From NCBI RefSeq assembly GCF_949987535.1, contig NC_080070.1:8924016-8988015 (forward strand): a DNA stretch of 64,000 bases, read 5' to 3'. This DNA is from Balaenoptera acutorostrata. Its lineage: Eukaryota > Chordata > Mammalia > Artiodactyla > Balaenopteridae. The notes beneath the pieces are model-generated. The model saw nothing but the letters and a program-made list of their open reading frames with translations, made no database searches and was not told where the DNA came from. Shown piece by piece: positions 48,770 through 60,708 of this stretch (its first letter is position 1; the number at the start of each line of letters is the position of its first letter). The translations under genes and the position numbers were made by a program.

Positions 48770-48983
48770 CAGAGGTCCCCAACCCACCAGTCTGCGGTCT
48801 GTTAGGAACCGGGCCACACAGCAGGAGGTGAGCGGTGGGCAAGCGAATGCAGCTTCATCTGCCGCTCGCCATCACTCACACTACCGCCTGAACCACCACC
48901 CTGCCCCCGCTCCGCCCCGGGTCTGTGGAAAAATTGTCTTCCATGAAACCAGCCCCTGGTTCCAAAAAGGTTGGGGACCGCTG
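48770..48983. mobile_element. MER1/Charlie3-like hAT MITE nested in L1
   Basis: Inverted ends CAGAGGTCCCCAACCCACCA and TTGGGGACCGCTG; internal 'gttaggaaccgggccacaca', 'gcaggaggtgagcggtg' and 'gtggaaaaattgtcttccat'. GC-rich against an AT-rich host. Exact 8-bp TSDs flank it. About 214 bp, internally deleted. The family name is from memory. Confidence 0.9.
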
Positions 48984-51395
48984 CCTTAACAGATACATGG
49001 TTTGCAAATATTTTTTCCCATTCCCTAGGCTGTCTTTTCATTTTGTTGATCCTTTCTTTTGTTGTGCAGCAGCTTTTCAGTTTGAGGTACTCCCAATTGG
49101 ATTTGATTTTGTTGTCTGTGTCAAATCCAAAATGTCATTGCCAAGACCCATGTTAAGGAGCTTTTTCCCTATGTTTTTCTTGTAGGAGCTTTAAGATGTC
49201 CAGTCCTACATTTAAGTCTTTAATCTACTTCAAGTTAATTTTTGTGAGTGGTGTAAGAGAGGGGTCTAGTTTTATTCTTTATATGTGAATATCCAATTTT
49301 CCCAGCACCATTTATTGAGGAGACTGTCTTTTCTTCATTGATTATTCTTGGCTACCTTGTCAAACATTAGTTGACTATATATATATACATGGGTTTATCT
49401 CTGGGCTCTTAATTCTGTTCCATTCATCTTTGTTTCTGTTTTTATGCCAGTATCATGCTGCTTTGATTATCATAGCTTTATAATATAGCTTGAAATCAGG
49501 AAATATAATGCTTCTCACTTTGTTCTTTTTTCTCAGGATTACTTTTGCTATGTGGGTTCTTTTGTGGTCCAAATATATTTTAGCATTTTTTTTTCTATTT
49601 CAGTAAAAAAAAAAAAAAAAAAAAAAAATTGGAATATTGATAGAAATTGCATTGACTCTATAGATGGCTTTAGGGAATATAGACATTCTAACAATATTAG
49701 TTCTTCCAATCCATGAACCTGGGATACTTTTCCATTTATTTGTGTAGACTTTGATTTCATTCATCAATGTCTTATGGTTTTGAATATAGAGATCTTTCAC
49801 CTTCTTGGTTTAAATACTTTTTTCCTAAGTATTTTATTGTTTGTGATGCTATTGTAAATAGGATCATTTTCTTTATTTCCTTTTCAGATAATTTGTTGTT
49901 AGTGTATAGAAACCCTACTGATTTTTGTATTTAATTTTGTATCCTGCAGATTCACTGAATGTGTTAAGTAGGGTTTTTTTTTTTTGTTTATTTTGTTTTT
50001 GGTGGAATCTTTAGGATTTTCTATATATAAAATCATGTCATCTGCAAATAGAGATAATTTTACTTCTTTCTTTCCAATTTTGATGCCTTTTATTTCTTTT
50101 TCTTGCCTGATTGCTCTGGCTAGGACTTCTAGTACTGTGTTGAATAGGGGTGGTCAGAGTGTACACCCTTGTCTTCTTCCTGATCTTAGAGAAAAAGTTT
50201 TCAACCTTTAACCATTGAGTATGATGTTAGCTATGGGCTGGTTACATACCTTTATTAGGTTGAGGTACTTTACTTCATATCTAATTTGTTAAGAGTTTTT
50301 AATATGAACAGATGTTAAATTTTGTCAAATGCTTTTTCTGCATCTATTGAGATGATCATAGGATTTTTTCTTTCATTCTATTAATGTGGTGTATTACATT
50401 GATTGATTTGAATATGTTGAACCATCCCTACACTCCAGGGATAAATACCACTTGATCATGGTGAATGATCTTTTCAATGTGCTGCTGAGCTTTATTTATT
50501 AGTATTTTATTGAGAACTTTTGCATCTATATTCATCAGGGATATTGGCCTATAGTTGCCTTTTCTAATAGTGTTCTTTTCTGGCTTTGGTGTCAGGATAA
50601 TGTTGGCCTCATAAAATGAGTTTGGGAATATTCCCTCCTCTTCAATTCTTTGGAAAAGTTTGAGAAGGATTGATGTTAATTCCTTAAATTTTTGGCAAAA
50701 TTCACCAATGAAGCCATTTAGTCCTGGGCTTTTCTTCATTGGGAGATTTTTTGGTTACTGAATCAATCTCTTTACTAGTAATTGGTCTGTTCATATTGTC
50801 TATTGAATCAGTCTTAGTAGGTTGTGTGTTCTAAGAATTTTTCCATTTCTTCTAGGTTTTCCAGTTTGTTGGTATATAGTTGTTCATATTAGCCTCTTAT
50901 GATCCTTTGTATTTCTGTGGCATAAGTTGTAAGGTCTCTTTTATTCATTTACAGATTTTCTGATTTGAATCCTTTCTCTTTTTCCCTTGGTTAGTCTAGC
51001 TAAAAGTTTGTTAATTTTAACTTTTCAGAAAACTAACTCTTAGTTTTATTAATCTTTTCTATTGTTTTCCTGTTCTCTATTTCATTTATTTCTCCTCTAA
51101 CATTTATTGTTTCCTTCCTTCTGCTAACTTTGGGCTTAGTTTGTTCTTATTTTTCCACTTCCTTAAGGTGTAGAGTTAGGTTGTTTGAGATCTTTCTTGT
51201 CTCTTAATGTAGACATCTATTGTTATGAACTTCCCTCTAAGAACTGTTTTTGCTGCATCCCGTAAGTTCTGGTATGCTGTGTTTCCATATTCATTTATCT
51301 CAAGATACTTTTTATTTCTCCTTTAGTTTCCTTTTTGATCTGTTGGTCATATTCTATTTAGAATGCAAGTTGTCTTTAGATATTTTCTTATTTAG
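48984..51395 (-). pseudogene. Broken older L1 ORF2
   Basis: Keeps the FADD reverse-transcriptase motif at 50037-50048, a fingers/palm segment (frame 50428-50739: '[15 protein letters not shown]' to '[19 protein letters not shown]') and the '[11 protein letters not shown]' thumb segment (frame 49600-49800). Frameshifts separate them. The 24-A tract lies between the thumb segment and the C-terminal part. Confidence 0.85.
49605..49628 (+). repeat. Poly-A tract of 24 inside L1
   Basis: A pure A run in a place where L1 ORF2 normally has a short GAAAAATG-type segment; it is out of frame for ORF2. Confidence 0.93.
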
Positions 51396-51500
51396 TTCTT
51401 ATTACTCAGCACTGCAGTATATGTACCATCTGCATTTTTTAAATGAGGAAACAGTCTAAGGGAGGTTAAATAATTTGTCCGTGGGTACTGTCTTGGTAGG
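51396..51500 (-). repeat. MIR SINE fragment
   Basis: 'ctgcattttttaaatgagga', 'aacagtctaagggaggttaa' and 'ataatttgtccgtgggtact' match the MIR complement, immediately right of the L1. Confidence 0.6.
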
Positions 51501-52727
51501 AGAATCCCTGGTCCATCCTCTCTGTGGAAATATTTTCAGCACCAGACCTTTCCCTACCACATCCTAACACAACAATTTATCTTTGTAAAAAAGCTTCTGT
51601 TCTTTGGTCATAAGTACTAAAATAGTTATGAGTTGTTGGCATTAGATACAAAAAATGGATTGATCCACCAGAATAAAAGAATAGTAGTTTGGATTCATCT
51701 TGTTATACAAATGTGTACTTGGCTGTAACAATATCATTTAAAAAGAATTGTGCATCACTTGAACTCAGCAAGCCTACTTCTGAAGTCTGATTGTCTTTAA
51801 TGTAACTGGGCAGCCAAGCCCAATTGTCAGACTACACTTAGTAAGACCCAAGACTAAACCAATGTGTCTTTACAAGGGGGTAGGACAATGAGACAGCAAC
51901 AGGATATGCATCTATTCTCTGCAGATGATGTTGCATATGATTGAAATCCACTGGCAGATGGTCTTCCTGTGAACTCACAGAGAACAGGTTTTGCTGAGAA
52001 TCCTTACTCTACAAAAATAATTCCATTCACCCTTCTCCATCATCAGCATCAGGCTGGTATGCTATATCTGACAGTGAGAAGCTCTAATCCTGCCTGCCCT
52101 CCTTGGCCTGAGATCTCCAGTTTAATCCCTACTAGGTCTTTGGAGGCTTGGGATCAGCCATAATAGTTCCTTGGACATTCTCCACATTTGGTGAGCCTAC
52201 ATCTCTATGAAAGAGACTTCTAACTAAGAACCAGAATATTCCTACATAGATGATTATAGTCACCTCGGGGGTCAATAAAGACACTATGGAATACAGATAT
52301 TTTATTCTAAAATCCAAATTGTTTTTGTTACATCACTTTAAAGGGGTAGAAATTATCACTTTCTATTTCTACAAATCTGAGCCAAACCTACATTCCATCC
52401 TCAACTGCTGTCCTGTCCTTCACTTTTCTCTGTTCCAGCCACACTCAGTGTTCCACTATTCTCACATCTAGATGCTTCTTCCTCTTCATATCTTTATCCA
52501 GATGGTTTCTGGTGGCTGAAATGTCTTTTCTAACTTCTAATCATTTTACGATACTCAGTTCGTATGTCAATATTTTTGTGAATTTTTTTTCATGCTGCTC
52601 AGTCGCCCTTCAATTTCCCATGGTATTTCACACACAGCGCGTTTTAGTCCATATTGAAGTAGGAATCTGCAACTTTGGTCTTCCCTCTGAAAAGTGTCGG
52701 AATAGGGAGAGGTAGTACAACAAACAA
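51501..52727. other. Single-copy DNA, nothing recognised
   Basis: No nameable repeat or gene; only short frames. Confidence 0.45.
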
Positions 52728-52920
52728 AGGAAGGGGCTTTGGAGCTACAGAGTAAATGGCCTGAACCGTAGCTCTGTCACCCCCTAGCCATGTTTCTTGG
52801 TCTCTCTAAATTTCAGCTTCCTCACCTTTAATGTGAGGGTAACAATAACTACCTCAAAAGTTTGCCACAAAGTAAATGAGATAATTTATATAAAGCATAG
52901 ACTAGAAAATATCTTCTCTA
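52728..52920 (+). repeat. MIR SINE
   Basis: Order 'ggggctttggagctacagag', 'ccgtagctctgtcacccc', 'tctaaatttcagcttcctca' and 'tgtgagggtaacaataacta' into 'aaatgagataatttatata'. Near full length. Confidence 0.83.
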
Positions 52921-53062
52921 GAACATAAAAAAGTTCATCATGTAGTATTTGAAACACACAAGAGAATTTATATAATGTGTAGGTTATGTAGCATAACAAT
53001 CAAACACCTTTGAATGTATCAGTCAACATAAGAATTAGGGTATTGGCACTAAGATTGATCTG

Positions 53063-53334
53063 CAGTTGACCCTTGAACAACATGAGAGTTAGGGGCACTG
53101 ACCCTCTGCACAGTCAAAAATCAGTGTATAACTTATAGTCAGTATCCACAGTTATATATACAGTATCCCTGTATCCACAGTTACCCCATAGATATGGTTC
53201 CTCTGTATCCAGGGTTCTACATCCAGGGACTCAGCTAACCATGAATTGTGCAGTACTGTAATATTTACTATTGAAAAAAATTGCACATAAGTGGACCCAC
53301 ACAGTTCAAACCCATGTTGTTCAAGGATCAGCTG
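53063..53334. mobile_element. Tigger-type MITE (MER28/Tigger2-like)
   Basis: Ends CAGTTGACCCTTGAACAAC and GTTGTTCAAGGATCAGCTG are well-kept inverted repeats. Inside, 'agttaggggcactgaccctc' and 'ataagtggacccacacagtt' match the family. A duplicated segment around 'agtatccacagttatatata' and 'agtatccctgtatccacagt' (about 53140-53185) suggests internal slippage. Confidence 0.87.
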
Positions 53335-53447
53335 TACTTGTGTCTCCTTCCCTCTCCATCCTCTTTACCCCAAATGGACAACTATTCTGAAATGTATGCT
53401 TTTCCTTCTTTTCTTTTTCAAAATGTTGTTTTAACATATGCATGTTA

Positions 53448-54130
53448 GGTTGCTTCCATGTCCTGGCTACTGTAAGTAATGCTGCAATGAACATTGGGGT
53501 GCACGTGTCTTTTTGAATTATGGTTTTCTCAGGGTATATGCCCAGTAGTGGGATTGCTGGGTCATACGGTATTTCTATTTTTAGTTTTTAAAGGAAACTC
53601 CATACTATCCTCCATAGTGGCTGTATCAATTTACATTCCCACCAACAATGCAAGAGGGTGGAATATTGCTCAGCCATAAAAGGGAATGAAATCAGGTCAT
53701 TTGTAGAGATGTGGATGGACCTAGAGACTGTCATACAGAGTGAAGTAAGTCAGAAAACAAATATTGTATATTAACGCATATATGTGGAATCTAGAAAAAT
53801 GGTACAGATGAACCTATTTGCAAAGCAGAAATAGAAACACAGACATAGAGAACCGATGTATGGACACCACGGGGGGAAAAGAGGGGTGGGATGAATTGGG
53901 AGATTGGGATTGACATAAATATACTACTATGTATAAAATAGATAACTAATAAGAACCTGCTGTATAGCACAGGGAACTCTACTCAATGCTCTGTGGTGAC
54001 CTAAATGGAAAGGAAATCCAAAAAAGAGGGGATATATGTATACATCTAGTTGATTCACTTCGCTGTACAGCAGAAACTAACACAACGTTGTAAAGCAACT
54101 ATACCCCAATAAAAAACAAAAACAAAAAAA
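53448..54130. mobile_element. Twin-primed L1 with inverted 5' part
   Basis: Left part 53448 to about 53655 is L1 ORF2 C-terminal sequence on the minus strand ('tatgcccagtagtgggattg'); right part from about 53656 to 54130 is the downstream L1 sequence on the plus strand ('ggaatattgctcagccataa', then the 3' UTR and 'aataaaaaac' tail). About 50 bases of the parent are missing at the junction. One imperfect duplication flanks the whole: ATGCATGTTA (53438-53447) and ATGCATATTA (54131-54140). This is the twin-priming signature: one insertion event, not two. Confidence 0.9.
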
Positions 54131-54319
54131 ATGCATATTAACTAAAATTTATGGTTTCATTTTATGTGTATTCATATTTCTGTGTGTAGTTGTGGTCAAT
54201 TAAATGTTACTATTGGATAACATTTTATCATTCGATTATTCCACAATTTATTTAGCACTATACTGTCATTAGTATAATGATGTGAATATTTGGGTTGTTC
54301 TCAGGTTTTGCGATTATGA

Positions 54320-54770
54320 ACAATTTTTTTTATTGAAATATATATGACACATAACACTGCAAATTTAAGGTGTACAACACGTTAATTTGATACATTTATA
54401 TATTGTAATATGATTGCCATTGTAGTGATAATTAGCACCTCTATCATATTACATAATGGTCCTTCCTTTTCAGTGGTTGGAATCATTAAGTTCTAGTCTC
54501 TTAGCAAGTTTGATAATACAATATTGTTGTCTGTATTTACTATACTGTTCATTAGATCTCTAGGGCTTACTTATTACTCATTGCAAGTTTGTACCCTCAA
54601 CAACATTTGTCCTATCCCCCAATCCTCTGGTAACCACTATATTACTTTCTGTTTGTACAATTTTGGCTTTTTTAGATTCCACATGTAAGCGATGCTACAC
54701 AGTACTTGTCTTTCTTTGTCTGACTTACCTCCTTTGGCACAGTACTGAACACTGTTAATATGAACATTTT
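54320..54770 (-). repeat. Old L1 (L1M-type) 3' end
   Basis: Reverse order: 'tattgaaatatatatgacac', 'tttaaggtgtacaacacgtt', 'gtaatatgattgccattgta', 'ctctggtaaccactatatta' and 'gattccacatgtaagcgatg'. A classic old L1 3' UTR. Confidence 0.8.
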
Positions 54771-55100
54771 GTACAGGTTTTCTATTCCTGTGTGAGAATT
54801 TCTCTAATGCGTCTACCTAAATTGGAGTTGTTGATTTGTAGGTTAGTGCAAGTTTAACTTTACTAGGTAGTGTCAAATCTATTTCCAAAGATGCTATGTT
54901 TATAATTGAACATATTCATTGTGTAAATTGGCCTTTTGAAAGACCTTCTGGTCTTTTGATCATCTTAATTAGTGTCTCCTCTTACCTTTACTATTTATTC
55001 CTTTCTACTTTCTTAGGATTCATTTTGTTGCTCTATTCCTTACTTCTTAAGATTGATATTTATACAATTTTTAGCCTTTGTTTTCTAATGTCAGTGTTTT
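54771..55100 (-). repeat. Possible further old L1/HAL1 sequence
   Basis: 'gaacattttgtacaggtttt', 'gagaatttctctaatgcgtc' and 'tttactaggtagtgtcaaat' loosely match the complement of old L1 ORF2. Boundaries are uncertain. Confidence 0.4.
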
Positions 55101-55446
55101 AGGAAATAACATTCTCTGTAAGATTCATTTAAATACTTTCTGGTTTATAGAATTTTTGGTCCATATTTAGCCTTTTTAAATGTTTTCTTTTATTCCAGTC
55201 CTACATGTTAGATACTATTGCTATTTTATATAGGCAGTATTTACAAAGTGGCATCACCTACATTTTCTCAGTGGTACCAATGTTTTAGTTTTGATTTGTA
55301 GTAGATATAGATCACTTGGTTCTAAATATTTTACATTTACATGGCAAGTCATTTGTTTTGGGCATTTAGAAGTGTTAAATTTTCCAAATATGTCCTTTCT
55401 TTAAAAAAAAAAATGTTACAAGAACAAAATCCATCTGCCTCCACCT

Positions 55447-55452
55447 CTCCCT

Positions 55453-55525
<73 letters not shown>

Positions 55526-55545
55526 CCCTCTCTCTCTCTCTCTCG

Positions 55546-55587
<42 letters not shown>

Positions 55588-55642
55588 CCCTTTCCCCCTC
55601 TTTCTCTGCTCTCTCCCCTCTCCCCTCTCTGTCTGGTCTCTT
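55447..55642. repeat. Large CT-rich satellite with GTCTCTCC interruptions
   Basis: Long (CT)n runs broken by the same interruption GTCTCTCC, with its G at 55487, 55520, 55545 and 55582 (spacings 33, 25 and 37). This is a simple repeat that has duplicated as higher-order units. The right edge grades into CCCCTTT and CTTC sequence. Long frames on both strands (Arg/Glu-rich on minus, Ser/Leu-rich on plus) are artefacts. The pure polypyrimidine/polypurine strand bias can form triplex DNA. Confidence 0.95.
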
Positions 55643-55704
55643 CCTTCCTCCATCCTTCCTTCTCTCCTTTCCTCCCCCAACTAATGTGCTGATCCACAAG
55701 TGCT

Positions 55705-55730
55705 GTTGAGGGTACCCGTTGAGGGTACCC
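55705..55730 (+). repeat. 13-bp perfect tandem duplication
   Basis: GTTGAGGGTACCC occurs at 55705-55717 and again at 55718-55730 with no spacer. Confidence 0.95.
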
Positions 55731-58552
55731 ATTGTTATCCCAGCCTGGAGTTCTACAAGGTAAGAAATGGCTGGAATTTGTACCATGATGTCACCCTCTC
55801 CCCCTTTAGGATGGGCTGTCTTCAGTCTGCTTCAGTCATTTTATTATTTACCTGGCTTCTGTTTTAAAAAGTCTTTCACTATAATGTGTACACCTTACAT
55901 GCTCCATAAATAGGTCCCACAGACCTTCACTCTCAGTTTTGAGACTTTTCCAATGTGCATCAGATAAGACCCTTTGGTTTCAAGCAAGAGAGAATCCAAA
56001 TCCAGCTGGCTAATCAGTAAAGGGCCCGGGTAGCAGAAAACTCAGAAGCAGGGCAGCCTTGGGAGTGATCCAGTCTCTCTAGAGACACACTTACCCCTTC
56101 TAGCAGTGACAAAGCGGCAGGGAGGTAATTCCTATGCATCTTTGAACAGCTCTTATTTGTCTTTGAGGTGAAGAATGTAGGAGCTGTAAAGGCAGAAGGA
56201 ATCCCCGAGACCATTTTACAGGAACTCAGGCTTATCAATACTTATTCTGGAAGTTAGTCACTATTTCACCCAAAAATTATTTAATGGGTAATTAAATATC
56301 CTTATTTTAGATTCTTGCTGTGGGTGACATTCCTGTGATGGATCAGAAGTTTACATTTTTAGAAAAAGCTCACAAATTCTCCCTAATGTATAGTAGGTAC
56401 AGTGTATCAGTGATTATTCCTGTCAGGTATTGTCTGTTTGGCTTGATATAGGAATTAAAACTAATTACAATAGCTGCTTCTTTACTGGGCAAGTACTACA
56501 TTCCAGCCCCGGTGAGACACAGTGATTCTCTGAGACAGAGGTTATCACCCTCATTTTGCAGCTCAGGTAATGGTCTCCATTCAGAAATTATAAAGCCTGT
56601 CCTAGAGATAGCACATGATAGAGGAGGGTTTAACATCTTACTGAATTTGTCTAAAAAAATACGCTTATTTAACAAATTGCCTGAATACACCAATGAACAG
56701 CTCTGGCACGTTGAGAAAGGCAAGTAATGAAAATGAAGTCCACGTTGGCCATCTGTATCATGGGATGGTTGAACTAGATGGCATAACAGGCCCTTCCAAG
56801 TCTGAGATTTGCTGTATAATTTAACTCTCTACTTATAAGTCTCAATTAGGCTTTACTAGACTGAGCTGCTTGAAGATACTCCTGATTTATGATGCATCTA
56901 TTATTTTTTTAGCTGCAAGCCAGTGCCTGTTTCTGTTTAGGTTTTCAAGACATTATTGGTGACTTGAATTAGAACATACAAGATGGAATTTTGATATAAA
57001 ATAAAAATAGATTTTAAAGATTCTTTTCAACTTTAGATGAGACAGAGTTCAATTTTTCACTTTTTATGGCTCCTTCATATTGGCAGTCGTTATGCACTGT
57101 CGCAGTTTGAACTTTATTCAAGTTTGTTCTCAGCTGCTAGCTAGTGAGAGTAACCATGGGTAGATAACACATTAACACAAATTCTTGTAACTTTTAATAA
57201 ATTCCAGTTATAAAACTAGATTAAAATAAACCATTTATGACTTTCAAAACACCTCTACATTTATCACATTTATTTTTAAATACACTTGGGTGGTTGGTCT
57301 AAGTTACTGACTGAATAATAAAAATAGTCCTAATAATAAGTATGAATATGATTAATTTATGTCCATTCTTATGTACCGAATACATGCTGCTTTCACAAAC
57401 ACTGAAGTTGTTTCAATTATGTGACATAGAAAATGGAGTACTGTAACTCCATGGGTTACAGGATTGTAAAACAGAAGCAGCCTATTTTATTATATAAATA
57501 ATGAAGTTTAGGAATAGAGCAGACAAAAATATCATCCAAAAAAGCAAGGTTCAAGGTCAGCAACTTACTTCTGTACTATAGCAATAGAAAAGATACCCCT
57601 CAAAAGATATTTAAGTTTCAATCTAAGGCAACTAGTAGGCTTCAGTAAAGAACAGTAATTATGGAAAAATGTAACACTGGAAAAGAACTATAAATCGAAA
57701 AACAAGATTCAAAAATGAGACTAATGGTTGGTAAAGTTAAAGAGGTTGTATTTGTCTTTGAACATAATGTGCTTCGTGATTCTACTTTATTTTTAGGTTA
57801 TAGTATAATTACTCCAGCCTCTCTAATGAAATTTATTAAAAAGGTAATTTTAAAATGTAACAAATTAACACCAGGATGCTAAAAAAAGTATTTACTGAGG
57901 AAACAGAGCAGGGTGATATTGATTTTTTTCTCCTTATTAATTAATAGGCTGCATTATCATAGCTGTGCAACGCTGGCTTATTAGTGTTAACGGGCTTTGC
58001 TTAGCCAGAGTGCTTTGCTTTTCTTCTTATTTCTCTGGTTTAATATGGAACTTACTCTCGAGCACATTTGGCTTTGACAAAGAGCCACATTTGATTTGTA
58101 GCTTTCAGCCCTTCTGTAGAGGATTGCCTCAGAACATTTTATAATGTTTTCCAAAAGAACTGAATATGAAAGCCTCCCTGATATCCTGACAACTCATAGA
58201 GTGAAAAGAGCATTTTGATGAATTTCTTAATAAAGTAAAATGTCCTCCATCAAAACTCCTTTGTACCTCCCCTGCTTTAAAAAAAATAAAGTTTACCATT
58301 TTGTTCAACTATTTCTCAGTGTTATTATATTCTCTTCTTTAGTCAATGTCAATGATAGGTTTTGTAAATTTGTAAATATTCCCTTTAATTTCTTTAAACC
58401 TGTCATATTTAGTACCTAAAGATGTACAGAGATTTATATTTTCTGAACATGGTAAAGGTTTCAAGTAATTTTGCTTTTAAGTTTATGGAATGAGCAAATT
58501 TTTTTCCTCATAAAATAATATATCTATGTGAATTCTAATGCCTAAAATATGC
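55731..58552. other. Single-copy DNA; conserved-looking stretch at about 57940-58200
   Basis: Mostly AT-rich, without a nameable repeat. The part at 57940-58200 has a more even composition and motifs such as 'ctttgacaaag' (58073-58083, near-palindromic, TCF/LEF-like) and 'gcattatcatagctg', as seen in conserved non-coding elements. This is a guess from texture; no alignment was possible. A C run of about 11 lies at 58554-58564. Confidence 0.3.
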
Positions 58553-58799
58553 ACCCCCCCCCCCACACTTCTAGAAGGAGGACTGCTTTAGGTATGATTC
58601 TCTGTTTTCTCCATTTGCTCTGCCCCTTGCACAGCAGTCATGCATTTTCTCTTATCTCTGGCCTCTGGTCTCTCTCTGCTACCCTGCTTCCAGATTAATC
58701 TTCCTGAGGTCAGCAATGTTATAAGACTTATTGTCTTTTATAATGACTTATTTCAAATTGGACCTACACTGTCTCGTGCTTATACTTTTCCCACCTTTG

Positions 58800-59240
58800 C
58801 AATGTTCTCTGTCGCTTCTATTTGATCCATCGTAGGCATTGTTTATGGCTATCCATCCAGAGTGTGAGGCGGATGTTGGGAAGCAGATGCCTGCGTGGAT
58901 TGTGTCCTGGCACACTCTGCGTCCAGCAGATGTGGCAGAGTGGTGGTGGCGGTGGCAGTGGTGGCAGTAGCATTGTACTGGGCTCTGGTCAGTGGAATGC
59001 AGGCGGAAGTGATGTGTGCCCTTTCTATGCCTGGACCATAAAAGTCTACAGGCATGATCCCCCACCCTCTTTTTCCACTCCTCGTGTGATTTTTACACCC
59101 TGAATGACTACGTAGAGGAGTGCACCCCTCACTCTCCCTGCTGCCATCAACTGGATTTCCAGCAAGTGAGAAGTAAACTTCTGTTTTGTCAAACCACTGA
59201 GACTTCATGGTTCTCTCTTACAGTGGCCAACTTTAACCAT
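58800..59240 (+). repeat. Old LTR-like mammalian repeat, family not named
   Basis: 'ggaagtgatgtgtgcccttt', 'tatgcctggaccataaaagt', 'cctgaatgactacgtagagg', 'gcaagtgagaagtaaacttc' and 'aaaccactgagacttcatgg' follow a repeat I recall as common in mammals, with a MaLR/MLT1-like end. A GTGGTGGCGGTGGCAGTGG stretch near 58930-58970 is a small GGT/GGC repeat inside it. Frames on both strands are by-products. Confidence 0.45.
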
Positions 59241-59929
59241 TTTTAAACTATGTCCTTCATGACAACTTCCCAGACTTAGGCAGAGTTTATACTTTCTCTG
59301 GGTACACTTAATAATACATATATAGCTCAATAGAAATACAGCAATACAAAGGACATATACATGAATGAACTGTCAAAAAACCCAAATGTCCATAAAATAG
59401 ACCATGGTGATTGGTCTATCATGTAGCATTTGTCAGCTACATGATTACTCTCATAGGAAAAACTGGAATGCAGTCAGATGTGACTTCTACAATGAAGCTC
59501 TTAGTATAATAGTACCACAAAAATTGATGTTGAAGTGAAGAGTTACATGTTTGATTGTATATGATCTATATAAAGTTACACTATAAAATAATATTTCAAT
59601 GAAAAGTTAAATATGAATTGTCATAAACTCATAAATTTTCATATGTAACTTCTCTAAAACTAAAGTATATTTCTGGGATATCCCAACCTGATAATGTCAT
59701 TTATTTAGAATAAAATCCCAATTCTTTACCATAGTATTCAAAGTCCTGCATAATTTGGCTTCTGCCTATTTTTCAGTCTAATATTTTTCTTCTCCTTCCT
59801 TTTTCTTTTATTTTCCTTCTGTTAAGTTACATGCTCTTCAACTGTTTATATTGTCAATGTTTTCAAATTTGCCTATTGATTATATATAAAATACCTCATT
59901 TATGTCATTATTTTCATTTCCCTAGCCAC
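59241..59929. other. AT-rich DNA, nothing firmly recognised
   Basis: No gene. Parts may be an old L1 3' end but the match is too weak to claim. Confidence 0.35.
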
Positions 59930-60691
59930 AAATAATGTTAAATATATTTTTCAAACGTTTTTTCATTAATTTTTCCTCTTCTAGGAAATGCTTCTCTCCT
60001 TTGTCCATTTTTTCTATTGGTTAGTAGTGTTTTACTTATAGATTTGCAGTTCTCTATATATTCTTATTACTAACCATTTGTCTGCTGGATGTATATATTC
60101 TGCCATTTTTTACTTTTTTTCCCACATTCTTTAAGATATCTTTGATAAGAAAATTCTTACGTTAAATGTATCAAATTTTTATAGTCAGTCCTTTCTGTCT
60201 TCTGTAAGAAAAGTTTCCCCAACCCAAAATCTAAAAGATACCTATACATTTTATTAAGAATTTTAAAACTTTATTTTTAACATTGAAGCCTTTAATGTCT
60301 GGAGTTAATTTTTAAAATATCTATGTTGTTTGCTTAGTGATAACCTCTTTTCTAACTCCATTTATTGGATATAAATCTGAAATGCCATCATGGTTAAATA
60401 CTCAGTCTTTTTCTGGGCTTTCTATTCTCCTCTACCAGTCAAGTTCTTTATCCCCTGGAATTACATTATCTCAATCTCTACAATCTTGTAATTGTCACCA
60501 GAACTGTCCTCACAGTTGTCCTCACACAATTCATAGTATGGATTCCTCTTTTTTGCTCTTCAGTGCTTTCCTGACATTCTTGGTTGTTTACTGTCCTACA
60601 CAAATCATAGAATCCACTTATATAATTCTAAATATTAAAAAAATCTTTGAGGATTCTTCTTGGCATTACACCACCTCTAAAAATTAATTTG

Positions 60692-60708
60692 AACAGACCT
60701 TGTCTTTT
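60692..60708 (+). repeat. 17-bp L1 target-site duplication, left
   Basis: AACAGACCTTGTCTTTT, repeated exactly at 60809-60825. Confidence 0.95.

Larger units (their letters stand above)
48745..51395 (-). mobile_element. Older 5'-truncated L1, split by a hAT MITE
   Basis: A minus-strand L1 without a 3' UTR on its left end (the match starts in late ORF2, 'gatattaacccctta') and running to the endonuclease-linker region at about 51395. A hAT MITE lies at 48770-48983. The L1 is more diverged than the copies at 19589 and 38031. A run of 24 A's at 49605-49628 interrupts it. Confidence 0.88.

Noticed and set aside
53448..54130. Two independent L1 insertions in opposite orientation
   Set aside because: A single duplication flanks both parts and the pieces are nearly consecutive in the parent, so a twin-primed single event explains them better.
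55349..55786. Arg/Glu-rich and Ser/Leu-rich frames of 93-145 residues
   Set aside because: Pure product of the CT/GA microsatellite; the same text is open in several frames.
58748..59208. Overlapping minus-strand frames of 105 and 119 residues
   Set aside because: They lie across an old LTR-like repeat and a GGT/GGC simple repeat.
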